Shown here in pieces: positions 8,484 through 14,695 of a stretch of DNA of 16,043 nucleotides (its first letter is position 1; every line of letters begins with the position of its first letter). The translations under genes were made by a program, and so were the position numbers. Below the pieces are notes generated by a model. That model saw only the letters and a list, made by a program, of their open reading frames with translations, did not search any database and was not told the DNA's origin. Source of the stretch: Opitutia bacterium (GTDB taxonomy: Bacteria > Verrucomicrobiota > Verrucomicrobiia > Opitutales > UBA953); the NCBI GenBank assembly GCA_947463395.1, contig CANHRV010000014.1:1-16043 (forward strand), written 5' to 3'.

Positions 8484-9269
8484 TTACTTTAAGCCAAACC
8501 GAGTCGCAAATTCTTTAGCCAAGGCTTCGTAAGCCACGGCTCCAGGAGAATGCACGTCGTATTGGAAAATCGTTTTTCCGTGACTGGGGCACTCGGACAG
8601 GCGAATGGTCCGCGGAATCATGGTTTTAAGCACTAAATCAGGGAAATGTGTTTTAACCTCTTCCATTACTTGGCGTGAAAGATTAGTCCGAACATCATAC
8701 ATCGTTAACAGAATTCCTCCAATCGCCAAGGTGTCGCTAGCGCCTGCGGACTTCAATTGATCGACCACGCCGAGGATTTGCCCTAGGCCCTCCATCGCAA
8801 GGTATTCAGTTTGTAAGGTGACTAATAAATAATCTGAAGCCGCGAGTGCATTCATCGACAGCATGCCTAGGGCAGGTGGGCAATCGATGATAATGGCTTT
8901 ATATTTTTGCGAGGATACGACGCTCGCTAAGGCATTACGCAATCGCGATAAATAGTTTTCGGATTGGGATAACTCAGCTTCAACTGCAGCTAAATCGACT
9001 TCAGAGGGAATGATGTCTAAATTTTCGGTCGAGGTTGCAACAATCATATCCTCGGCTTTGGCTTCGCCGTGAAGTACTTTGTAGAGTGATTTTCCTGATG
9101 TCTTTTCTAGGCCAAGAGCACTCGTGGCATTGGCTTGGGCGTCGAGATCAATGAGTAAGGTGCGTAGACCCATTCGGGCTAAACCAGCAGCCAGATTGAC
9201 CGCGGTAGTGGTTTTACCCACTCCCCCTTTTTGGTTGGCTATGGAAAATACTTTTGTCACTTCACGCAT
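8484..9269 (-). CDS. parA: Chromosome-partitioning ATPase ParA (Soj type)
   Basis: ParA is a nucleoid-bound ATPase that, with ParB and parS, segregates the replication origin. The 261-residue product has the deviant Walker A KGGVGKTTT (signature Lys14, P-loop Lys19), the DLDAQAN segment (41-47), and the Walker B region IIIDCPPALG. Size and the short N-terminus fit chromosomal Soj/ParA rather than plasmid ParA with a DNA-binding extension. An upstream in-frame ATG at 9311 would add 14 non-conserved residues and overlap fabV by 50 bases. I chose 9269, which gives MREVTKVFSIANQKGG and an 8-base overlap with the fabV stop (ATGCGTGA), typical of translational coupling. No parB follows; mfd is next. 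Confidence 0.93.
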   Translation of the reverse strand: MREVTKVFSIANQKGGVGKTTTAVNLAAGLARMGLRTLLIDLDAQANATSALGLEKTSGKSLYKVLHGEAKAEDMIVATSTENLDIIPSEVDLAAVEAELSQSENYLSRLRNALASVVSSQKYKAIIIDCPPALGMLSMNALAASDYLLVTLQTEYLAMEGLGQILGVVDQLKSAGASDTLAIGGILLTMYDVRTNLSRQVMEEVKTHFPDLVLKTMIPRTIRLSECPSHGKTIFQYDVHSPGAVAYEALAKEFATRFGLK

Positions 9270-10464
9270 CCTCAATCGGGCGTTCAACTTCAGTGGGGGC
9301 GTCGTAATCAACGCCAGTTAATCCGAAGCCGAAGTTTTTTAGGAAGTCAGATTGGTACCCCGCAAAGTCTCCGTACTTTTCCAAAGTTTCCGTGGTTACG
9401 GCAGGCCAAACATCGAAAACGGCTTTTTGAATTTCTGGCATCATTTCCCAGTCGTCAATGCGCACGCGACCTTTCTCGTCGAAGTTAAGCGCGTTGCCAT
9501 TGTACATTTGTTTTTCAAAGAGACGCTGAATCTGTTCGATGCAGCCTTCGTGGTTGCCTTTGGCCTTCATGATTTTGAAGAGCAGTGAAACGTATAAAGG
9601 CACAACGGGAATGGCCGAACTTGCTTGAGTGACCACGGCTTTGTTGACGGAAACGAATGCACGGCCGCGATGCAGTTTCATGAGGGCATCAATCTTTTGG
9701 CTAGCTCGCTCCAAATCTTCTTTCGCTTTTCCGATGGTGCCATCTTTATAGATAGGCCAAGTGACTTGAGGTCCGATGTAAGAATAGGCCACGGTTTGAC
9801 AGCCAGTCGCAAGGACTCCGGCTTTATCCAATTCTTCCATCCAAATTTCCCAATCTTCTCCGCCCATCACTTTCACCGTGTGAGCAATTTCTTCAGCATT
9901 GGCCGTCTCTAAAGTTACATCATTAACCACTTTGCGATCGGTGTCTAAATTCTTTGCGTGGAAGGGTGCCCCCGTCGGCTTGAGGGTTGATTTGTAGGTT
10001 ACTCCATCGGGAGCCGTACGACGAGGTGAAGCGAGAGAGTAGACAACGAGATCCACTTTGCCTCCGGGCATTTTCTTTTTAATCGCCTCAATCGCTTGTG
10101 CTTTCATTTCTGCTGAAAAGGCATCCCCATTGAGAGAGACGGCTTTCAGTCCTGCTTTTTTTGCCTCGGCATGAAAAGCGGCGGTATTGTACCATCCAGG
10201 GCTTCCTGGTTTGTCGCCTTCACCATTGCGCTCGAAGAAAATGCCTAAAGTGGCGGCTCCCGATCCAAAAGCTGCCGCGATGCGGGAGGAAAGTCCGTAG
10301 CCAGTTGAAGAGCCAATCACTAAAACCGATTTGGGTCCCCCTTGGAGGGCTGGACGCGAGCGAACGTAGGCAATTTGCTCACGAACATGGGCCGCACAAC
10401 CCTCGGGATGAGAGGTAATGCAGATAAAGCCACGAACTCGGGGTTTCAGTATTTGCTGGGACAT
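9262..10464 (-). CDS. fabV: Trans-2-enoyl-ACP/CoA reductase FabV (NADH)
   Basis: FabV catalyses the last reduction of the fatty-acid elongation cycle with NADH and is a triclosan-tolerant substitute for FabI. The 400-residue product starts MSQQILKPRVRGFICITSHP, matching the FabV N-terminus. It has the nucleotide site GSSTGYGLSSR at 51-61 and the FabV Tyr-X8-Lys catalytic pair Y239/K248 within PIYKDGTIGKAK. Length is normal for the family. An in-frame GTG at 10521 would add 19 residues that the family does not need, so the ATG at 10464 is preferred. No Shine-Dalgarno is visible before it. It is the first gene of the minus-strand block, transcribed away from the aminotransferase gene, with 85 bases between the two starts. 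Confidence 0.95.
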   Translation of the reverse strand: MSQQILKPRVRGFICITSHPEGCAAHVREQIAYVRSRPALQGGPKSVLVIGSSTGYGLSSRIAAAFGSGAATLGIFFERNGEGDKPGSPGWYNTAAFHAEAKKAGLKAVSLNGDAFSAEMKAQAIEAIKKKMPGGKVDLVVYSLASPRRTAPDGVTYKSTLKPTGAPFHAKNLDTDRKVVNDVTLETANAEEIAHTVKVMGGEDWEIWMEELDKAGVLATGCQTVAYSYIGPQVTWPIYKDGTIGKAKEDLERASQKIDALMKLHRGRAFVSVNKAVVTQASSAIPVVPLYVSLLFKIMKAKGNHEGCIEQIQRLFEKQMYNGNALNFDEKGRVRIDDWEMMPEIQKAVFDVWPAVTTETLEKYGDFAGYQSDFLKNFGFGLTGVDYDAPTEVERPIEDA

Positions 10465-10549
10465 AGTCAGAGACTTAAAGCGCGGTGGCTCGACTTCAAC
10501 CTGTTTTTGTTCCTCTTGCACCCCAAGCCTGATTCACCTTGGGTGAGTT

Positions 10550-11719
10550 ATGTTCAGTTCTAGACTTTCCTTTGCCGATTCCACAAATGCCTTAAGTAAA
10601 GCCAAGGAACGTCGACGTCTCGCAGGTTTACCTATCCTCGATTTAGCCGATTCAAATCCGGCGAGTGCTGGGTTTGTTTGGTCGCTCACGGAACTCTCCG
10701 CTCTCCTTCGTCGCGAGGGAATCCAGCGTCAAACTCCAGAGGCTCATGGATTATCTAACGCTCGAACAGCCATCGTGGATTATTATTTAGCTCGTGGAGT
10801 CCGACTCACGGAGGATCGGATTTTTCTGACCGCTAGTACGAGTGAAGGATATGCTTGGTTGTTTAAGCTGCTTTGTAATCCAGGTGACGAAGTTTTAGTT
10901 CCCGAGCCTGCTTATCCGCTTTTGGAAGTTATCGCAGCATTGGAAGGAGTAGTGATTCGACCCTATCGCCTAGTGCAGTTAGCGGGAGAGTGGGTGATTG
11001 ATGCCAGCACCTTGACGGCGAGTCGACAAACACGCGCCATTCTTTGTATCAACCCTTCGAACCCTACGGGGTCTTTTGTCGGACGAAGAGATCGGGATTT
11101 ATTAAGAGCCTTTGCACTCAAAAACAGTTTAGCCATTCTGTGTGATGAAGTTTTTTTAGACTATGCTGCAGAAGGCGTAACCTCTCCAGGAACATGGGCT
11201 GGAGAAAATCAAATCGCCCATTTCGTACTCAGTGGACTTTCCAAGGTGGCACTCACTCCACAATTAAAAGTGGGTTGGATTGTTGTCAGTGGTCCACGTG
11301 ACACCATTCAAGAATCATGTCGTCGGCTAGAGCATATCGCTGACGCTTTTCTCTCGGTTAACACTCCTGCACAACTCGCCTTACCTGATTTGCTACGTCG
11401 AGCAGGCCCGATACGATCGGCCATTAGTGCACGGGTGAAGCAAAATGAAACCACTCTTAAAAATTGGGCCGAGCGTTCTGGTCATCGTTGCACGGTATTA
11501 AATCGCCCCGCTGGCTGGATGGGTATTTTAGTTCTTCCTTCAGGGGTTGCCGAGGAGAGGTTTCTCTTAAATGCCCTCGAGGAGGGTGTTTGGGCACACC
11601 CTGGTTATTTTTATGGTATGCCGACAACAATTCCCTCTGTTATTTTGAGTCTTTTGCTCAATCCTCTGCAATTTGCCGAGGGATTAGAGGCTTTAGACCG
11701 TGCTTTGAAGCGTAGTTAG
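10550..11719 (+). CDS. PLP-dependent aminotransferase, class I/II fold (substrate unknown)
   Basis: This 389-residue fold-type I protein is a cytoplasmic aminotransferase-like enzyme. Visible landmarks are TASTSEGYAWLFK (94-106, cofactor phosphate region), PEPAYPL (118-124), NPSNPTG (168-174), DEVF (199-202) with the Asp that contacts the pyridine nitrogen, and Schiff-base lysine K232 in SGLSK. In ordinary class I enzymes an Arg near the C-terminus (the R-I/L-S strand) holds the substrate carboxylate. Here the equivalent strand reads VILSLLLNP with no Arg, so the substrate may be bound differently. As I recall, related proteins in Acidobacteria and Verrucomicrobia share this. A GGTGA stretch just before the ATG could act as ribosome site but pairs with TCACC upstream. 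The downstream neighbour rpmB, 72 bases away, probably has its own promoter. Confidence 0.85.
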   Translation: MFSSRLSFADSTNALSKAKERRRLAGLPILDLADSNPASAGFVWSLTELSALLRREGIQRQTPEAHGLSNARTAIVDYYLARGVRLTEDRIFLTASTSEGYAWLFKLLCNPGDEVLVPEPAYPLLEVIAALEGVVIRPYRLVQLAGEWVIDASTLTASRQTRAILCINPSNPTGSFVGRRDRDLLRAFALKNSLAILCDEVFLDYAAEGVTSPGTWAGENQIAHFVLSGLSKVALTPQLKVGWIVVSGPRDTIQESCRRLEHIADAFLSVNTPAQLALPDLLRRAGPIRSAISARVKQNETTLKNWAERSGHRCTVLNRPAGWMGILVLPSGVAEERFLLNALEEGVWAHPGYFYGMPTTIPSVILSLLLNPLQFAEGLEALDRALKRS

Positions 11720-11732
11720 AGGGTTTACTTAC

Positions 11733-11763
11733 CGCTTGCCAATCGGCTGGGCAGGTGTTTGCT
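11733..11763 (+). promoter_or_regulatory. Possible promoter of rpmB (CGCTTGCCA element)
   Basis: CGCTTGCCA at 11733-11741 contains TTGCCA, five of six matches to a -35 box. The -10 region 16 bases later (TTTGCT, 11758-11763) is poor. The same nonamer lies at almost the same distance before rpoZ (49 bases to the ATG, 50 here), and a one-base variant is the -35 of nusA. The recurrence, more than the single match, supports the call. Confidence 0.35.
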
Positions 11764-11791
11764 CCGACCTTCCAAAGGAGCTAGAAACACT

Positions 11792-12022
11792 ATGTCACGC
11801 ATCTGCAGCATCACCGGCAAACGTCCCGTCAAGGGCCGCCGTATCGTTCACCGCGGTCAATCCAAGAAGAGTGGCGGTATCGGTTTCCAGTTAGTTAAAC
11901 AAACCAAGCGCGTCTTCCGTCCTAACGTTCAACGCATCCGCGTTCTCCAGCCCAACGGCTCGGTTAAACGTCAATGGGTCTCGGTTAAGGCAATTAAAGC
12001 TGGTTTGGTTACCAAGGCCTAA
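11792..12022 (+). CDS. rpmB: 50S ribosomal protein L28
   Basis: L28 is a small structural protein of the large ribosomal subunit. The 76-residue product, MSRICSITGKRPVKGRRIVH onward, is basic and close to the usual 78 residues. It carries the L28 opening C-x-x-T/S-G-K-x-P and the C-terminal strand QRIRVLQPNGSVKRQWVSVKAIKAG. The reading frame is open upstream to a TTG at 11759, but ATG 11792 with AAAGGAG at 11774-11780 is clearly the start. Codons favour C-ending forms (CGC, ATC, GTC, GGC) far more than neighbouring genes, as expected for a highly expressed gene. A strong terminator follows 18 bases after the stop. Confidence 0.96.
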   Translation: MSRICSITGKRPVKGRRIVHRGQSKKSGGIGFQLVKQTKRVFRPNVQRIRVLQPNGSVKRQWVSVKAIKAGLVTKA

Positions 12023-12040
12023 GAATTATCTATTGGCATC

Positions 12041-12069
12041 AAAAAAGGCCCGTTTTCACGGGCCTTTTT
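12041..12069. terminator. Bidirectional intrinsic terminator between rpmB and dgkA
   Basis: Six A (12041-12046), GGCCCG (12047-12052), loop TTTTCA, CGGGCC (12059-12064) and five T (12065-12069) form a perfect GC-rich stem with U tracts on both strands. It ends rpmB on the plus strand and dgkA on the minus strand, whose stop codon is 28 bases away. Confidence 0.92.
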
Positions 12070-12097
12070 GTTTGGTTGAGCAAAAGAAACTACCCGA

Positions 12098-12484
12098 TTA
12101 ACGAGCGAAAATTTTTTGAATCAGGTCGTTATGCCATAGTACACTGATCCAAGTCGCGAGGGCGATGACGATGGTCAGAAACACCGCAGCACTTCCCATG
12201 TCTTTGGCTCGTTTGGCGAGCGGGTGTCGGTCGAGGGATATGTGGTCGGTGTTTGCTTCAATCGCTGAATTGATCAACTCGACAATAAGGATGAGTTGTA
12301 AGACCGAAAAGAGAAGGGCTCTTTCTAGGGCGGTGACAGGAATAAACCATGCGATCACGGAAAGGGGAACGACGACGATCAATTCTTGCTTAAAGGCATG
12401 CTCGTGTTCAGCGGCAGCTTTTAAACCATCCCAGGTGTAGCGGAGAGCGTTAATCAGCCGGCCGAGTCCGCCTTTCGACTTCAT
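12098..12484 (-). CDS. dgkA: Diacylglycerol kinase, integral membrane type
   Basis: DgkA phosphorylates diacylglycerol to phosphatidic acid in the inner membrane, recycling lipid from envelope glycan synthesis. The 128-residue product has the amphipathic N-terminal helix, three membrane segments (about 34-50, 56-77 and 97-118) and the family signature VELINSAIEANTD. E69, N72, E76 and the K94-D95 pair match the E. coli catalytic residues to within one position. That agreement, plus GGAG five bases before the codon, favours the ATG at 12484 over the ATG at 12514, which would add ten residues and has no ribosome site. TAATAT at 12518-12513 on the minus strand is a possible -10 without a clear -35. 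Transcription ends at the terminator shared with rpmB. Confidence 0.93.
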   Translation of the reverse strand: MKSKGGLGRLINALRYTWDGLKAAAEHEHAFKQELIVVVPLSVIAWFIPVTALERALLFSVLQLILIVELINSAIEANTDHISLDRHPLAKRAKDMGSAAVFLTIVIALATWISVLWHNDLIQKIFAR

Positions 12485-12576
12485 CGATTCTCCGTAGTTT
12501 TTGGGCTCTTGCATATTATTTAAGTACTGTAATTCGGTATTTTAGGCCAAAGCAAAGGGATTTTTAGCCTTGAAAA

Positions 12577-12607
12577 CGCTTGCCAGAGAGGGGTGCTGCC
12601 CTAGGTT
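12577..12607 (+). promoter_or_regulatory. Possible promoter of rpoZ (CGCTTGCCA element)
   Basis: CGCTTGCCA at 12577-12585 contains a five-of-six -35 match. TAGGTT at 12602-12607, 16 bases on, is a weak -10. The identical nonamer precedes rpmB at nearly the same distance from its start codon. Confidence 0.35.
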
Positions 12608-12634
12608 TCGTGGTTCCCTGTAAGGAAAACCACT

Positions 12635-12886
12635 ATGCGCGACGACTACCTGCAAGATGCTCGTAAAATTATCACCGACCCCAACATTCTCATTAATGTT
12701 GTCTCCAAACGTGTGAAACAGCTCCGCGCCACGGCTGAACGTCCTCAAGGTTCGCCTCCCAAATACAAGCACCTTTTGGGTGGAGATCTCTATGAAACCC
12801 TTTCGCCTGAAGATATCGCCTTACGCGAAATTATTGAGGGTCGAATCACTTGGGCCTACGCTGAAGAGGATCAAAGTAAGGTCTAA
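12635..12886 (+). CDS. rpoZ: DNA-directed RNA polymerase subunit omega
   Basis: Omega is the small RNA polymerase subunit that clamps beta-prime during assembly. The 83-residue product has the omega layout. The N-terminal half (DARKIITDPNILINVVSKRVKQL) matches the conserved helix ending in a cluster of basic residues. The C-terminal half carries IALREIIEGRI, the counterpart of the ALREIEEG segment of E. coli omega. Identity rests on these two regions, as the family is short and variable. AAGGA at 12622-12626 is placed eight bases ahead of the ATG. smpB follows 53 bases downstream on the same strand, probably in the same transcript. Confidence 0.88.
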   Translation: MRDDYLQDARKIITDPNILINVVSKRVKQLRATAERPQGSPPKYKHLLGGDLYETLSPEDIALREIIEGRITWAYAEEDQSKV

Positions 12887-12939
12887 GGCTACGGTCCGCA
12901 AAGTTGTTTGGTCTTTGGCGGTTAGCCAATTATACCACC

Positions 12940-13407
12940 ATGGCTAAACGCAAAGAACAGTCGCTCCCAGAAATTAATAATCCCAAAGCGGGTCGAGATT
13001 ACTTTATTGGGCAAACTTTCGAAGCGGGTTTGGTTTTACTCGGTACGGAAGTGAAATCGCTTCGTCTCGGTCGAGCGAATATTGCCGATGCTTTCGTTCG
13101 GCTCACTCCTCGAGGTCCAGTCTTATTTCATGCCCACATTGCGGAGTACGATTTTGGCAATCATCACAACCACGATCCTTATCGAACTCGTCGTCTTTTG
13201 CTAAATGCGGCTGAGATTGCACGAATAACGGAAGCCGTTCGTTCAGGTGGTTCGACCGTTATCCCTTTGAAACTTTATTTTAAGCACGGTTTGGCGAAGT
13301 GTCTGATTGCGATTGGTAAGGGAAAGAAACAACACGATCGTCGCCAAGATATCAAAGAGCGAGAGGCGAAGCGCGAAATCTCCCGAGCCATCCGTCGACG
13401 TCAGTGA
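12940..13407 (+). CDS. smpB: SsrA-binding protein SmpB
   Basis: SmpB binds tmRNA (SsrA) and delivers it to stalled ribosomes for trans-translation. The 155-residue product is full length. The OB-fold core includes YFIGQTFEAGLVLLGTEVKS (21-40) and the RANIADAF strand, then DPYRTRRLLLN (79-89). GKGKKQHDRR (126-135) and a basic C-terminal tail (134-155) follow, the tail being the part that enters the mRNA channel. The frame is open upstream to a TTG at 12904, but ATG 12940 (MAKRKEQ) fits the family start. No strong Shine-Dalgarno precedes it; a TTGGC-N5-GCCAA dyad lies at 12915-12929. The stop overlaps the trmL GTG start (GTGA). ssrA itself is not in the window. Confidence 0.96.
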   Translation: MAKRKEQSLPEINNPKAGRDYFIGQTFEAGLVLLGTEVKSLRLGRANIADAFVRLTPRGPVLFHAHIAEYDFGNHHNHDPYRTRRLLLNAAEIARITEAVRSGGSTVIPLKLYFKHGLAKCLIAIGKGKKQHDRRQDIKEREAKREISRAIRRRQ

Positions 13408-13880
13408 AACCTCCTTTGCACATTATTTTAATCCGTCCAGAGATTCCTCCCAATACAGGGAATATTGGTCGTCTTTGTGCAATCACGGATTGTCGCTTGC
13501 ATCTGATTCACCCTTTAGGATTTTCCTTGGACGATAAACAATTGCGTCGAGCTGGAATGGATTACTGGCATGAATTGGATGTTCATCATCACGATAACTG
13601 GGAAGCTTTTTTACAATCGCCCCATCGTCCTGCACGCCTCTGGCTTTTAACCACGAAAGCAAAGCAAGGATTGTGGGATGTGAATTTTCATCACGGTGAC
13701 GGCTTAGTTTTCGGTAACGAAGGTTCTGGTGCGCCCGCCGAAGTTCATACTTGGATGGGAGTGGAGCGCTCTATTAAAATTCCCCAGTTTAACGATTCTT
13801 TGCGTTCTCTAAACCTATCAACGGCTTGCGGTATTGCGACTTATGAGGCTTTGCGTCAGATTAAGCGTCTAAATAAGTAG
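13404..13880 (+). CDS. trmL: tRNA (cytidine(34)-2'-O)-methyltransferase TrmL
   Basis: TrmL methylates the ribose of the wobble base 34 in tRNA-Leu isoacceptors, using S-adenosylmethionine. The 158-residue protein is a minimal SPOUT (trefoil-knot) methyltransferase with all three family motifs: EIPPNTGNIGRLC at 13-25, LVFGNEGSGAP at 101-111, and SIKIPQ followed by SLRSLNLSTA at 123-141. DDKQLRRAGMDYW (43-55) matches the DDKRLRRAGLDY stretch typical of TrmL. In the second motif E. coli-type PETRGLP reads NEGSGAP, a mild deviation. The GTG start overlaps the smpB TGA by four bases, so translation is probably coupled. Other SPOUT tRNA or rRNA targets cannot be excluded by sequence alone, but TrmL is the closest fit. 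Confidence 0.92.
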   Translation: MKPPLHIILIRPEIPPNTGNIGRLCAITDCRLHLIHPLGFSLDDKQLRRAGMDYWHELDVHHHDNWEAFLQSPHRPARLWLLTTKAKQGLWDVNFHHGDGLVFGNEGSGAPAEVHTWMGVERSIKIPQFNDSLRSLNLSTACGIATYEALRQIKRLNK

Positions 13881-13921
13881 GAGCCAATTTGCTTTTTTGA
13901 GGGGTTCGGCGTTGGTAAGAT

Positions 13922-14689
13922 ATGGACCGAATCGCCTTGATTAGACAAACAATTGCTCCCGCTCGGCAGCGTTTACTATCTCATCCGCTCTACGCCTCGA
14001 TGGCCTCACTACAAGATGTGCAACGCTTCATGGAGTTTCACGTCTTTGCGGTTTGGGATTTTATGTCGCTCTTGAAGCGACTGCAACGCGACCTGACTTG
14101 TATCGATTTACCTTGGATTCCAGTCGGTGATGCCGAAGTTCGTTATTTGATTAACGAAATTGTTTGTGGAGAAGAATCAGATGTTGATCCGCAGGGAACG
14201 CGCATCAGCCACTTTGAACTTTATCTGCGAGCGATGCAACAGGCGGGTGCGTCGACTCAGGCGGTGACAAATGCCTTGGCGAGTGTGAAAGCCAAAGCTT
14301 CCACTTCCTCCGCTTTGCAATCGGCAGGAGTGCCTCGCGGAGCGGCAGAATTTTCTGCCCATACTTTTCGCACCGCCAGTGCCGGGAAAATTCATGAAGT
14401 GGCTTCAGCTTTCACCTTTGGCCGAGAGGATCTCATTCCTGATATGTTTCATGAATTTGTCGTTAAACTCAGTCGAGAGCATCCAGGAAAATTAGATACT
14501 TTCCGTTATTACCTTGAACGACATATCGAGGTTGATGGGGGTCACCATGGGGCTATTTCCTTGCGCATGGTGGAGCTTCTCTGTGGCCATGATGATCAAA
14601 AGTGGCAAGAAGCTGGGCAAGCCGCCCTCGCCGCGATTGAGTCGCGACTCAAACTATGGGATTCGATTCTCGCTCCCGCGGGAAATTAA
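13922..14689 (+). CDS. DUF3050 family protein, predicted heme-oxygenase-like metal enzyme
   Basis: The 255-residue protein fits the uncharacterised DUF3050 family, from memory of its conserved HVFAVWDFMSLLK (40-52), INEIVCGEESD (77-87), SHFELYLRAM (96-105), TFGREDLIPDMF (165-176) and YYLERHIEVDGGHHG (197-210). It is helical, soluble and without a signal peptide. H201-x3-D205-x2-H208 has the same spacing as the H-x3-D-x2-H motif of heme-oxygenase-like diiron proteins (CADD, for example). E84 or E85, H97 and E169 are plausible for the other three ligands. An oxidase or oxygenase role is therefore inferred; substrate and product are unknown. It starts 41 bases after trmL, with no strong ribosome site, and its stop codon overlaps that of hemW on the other strand. 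Confidence 0.8.
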   Translation: MDRIALIRQTIAPARQRLLSHPLYASMASLQDVQRFMEFHVFAVWDFMSLLKRLQRDLTCIDLPWIPVGDAEVRYLINEIVCGEESDVDPQGTRISHFELYLRAMQQAGASTQAVTNALASVKAKASTSSALQSAGVPRGAAEFSAHTFRTASAGKIHEVASAFTFGREDLIPDMFHEFVVKLSREHPGKLDTFRYYLERHIEVDGGHHGAISLRMVELLCGHDDQKWQEAGQAALAAIESRLKLWDSILAPAGN

Positions 14690-14695
14690 TCGAAT
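14661..14695. repeat. Nested inverted repeat spanning the convergent DUF3050/hemW stop codons
   Basis: ATTCGATT (14661-14668) and AATCGAAT (14688-14695) are perfect eight-base arms. Between them sits the perfect palindrome TCCCGCGGGA (14674-14683). Both overlapping stop codons fall within the structure. There is no T run on either strand, so it is not a standard intrinsic terminator, but it can fold in transcripts of both genes. Confidence 0.6.

Noticed and set aside
9270..9311. Longer parA start at the ATG at 9311
   Set aside because: It adds 14 residues outside the ParA family pattern and overlaps fabV by 50 bases. The 9269 start gives the standard N-terminus and a coupling overlap.
10465..10521. 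Longer fabV start at the GTG at 10521
   Set aside because: The extra 19 charged residues are not part of FabV proteins, which begin right at the ILKPRVRGFI stretch.
13922..14689. TenA, PqqC or true heme oxygenase as identity for the DUF3050 gene
   Set aside because: The fold relation is plausible, but the conserved blocks fit DUF3050. It lacks the TenA active-site cysteine pattern and the PqqC signature.
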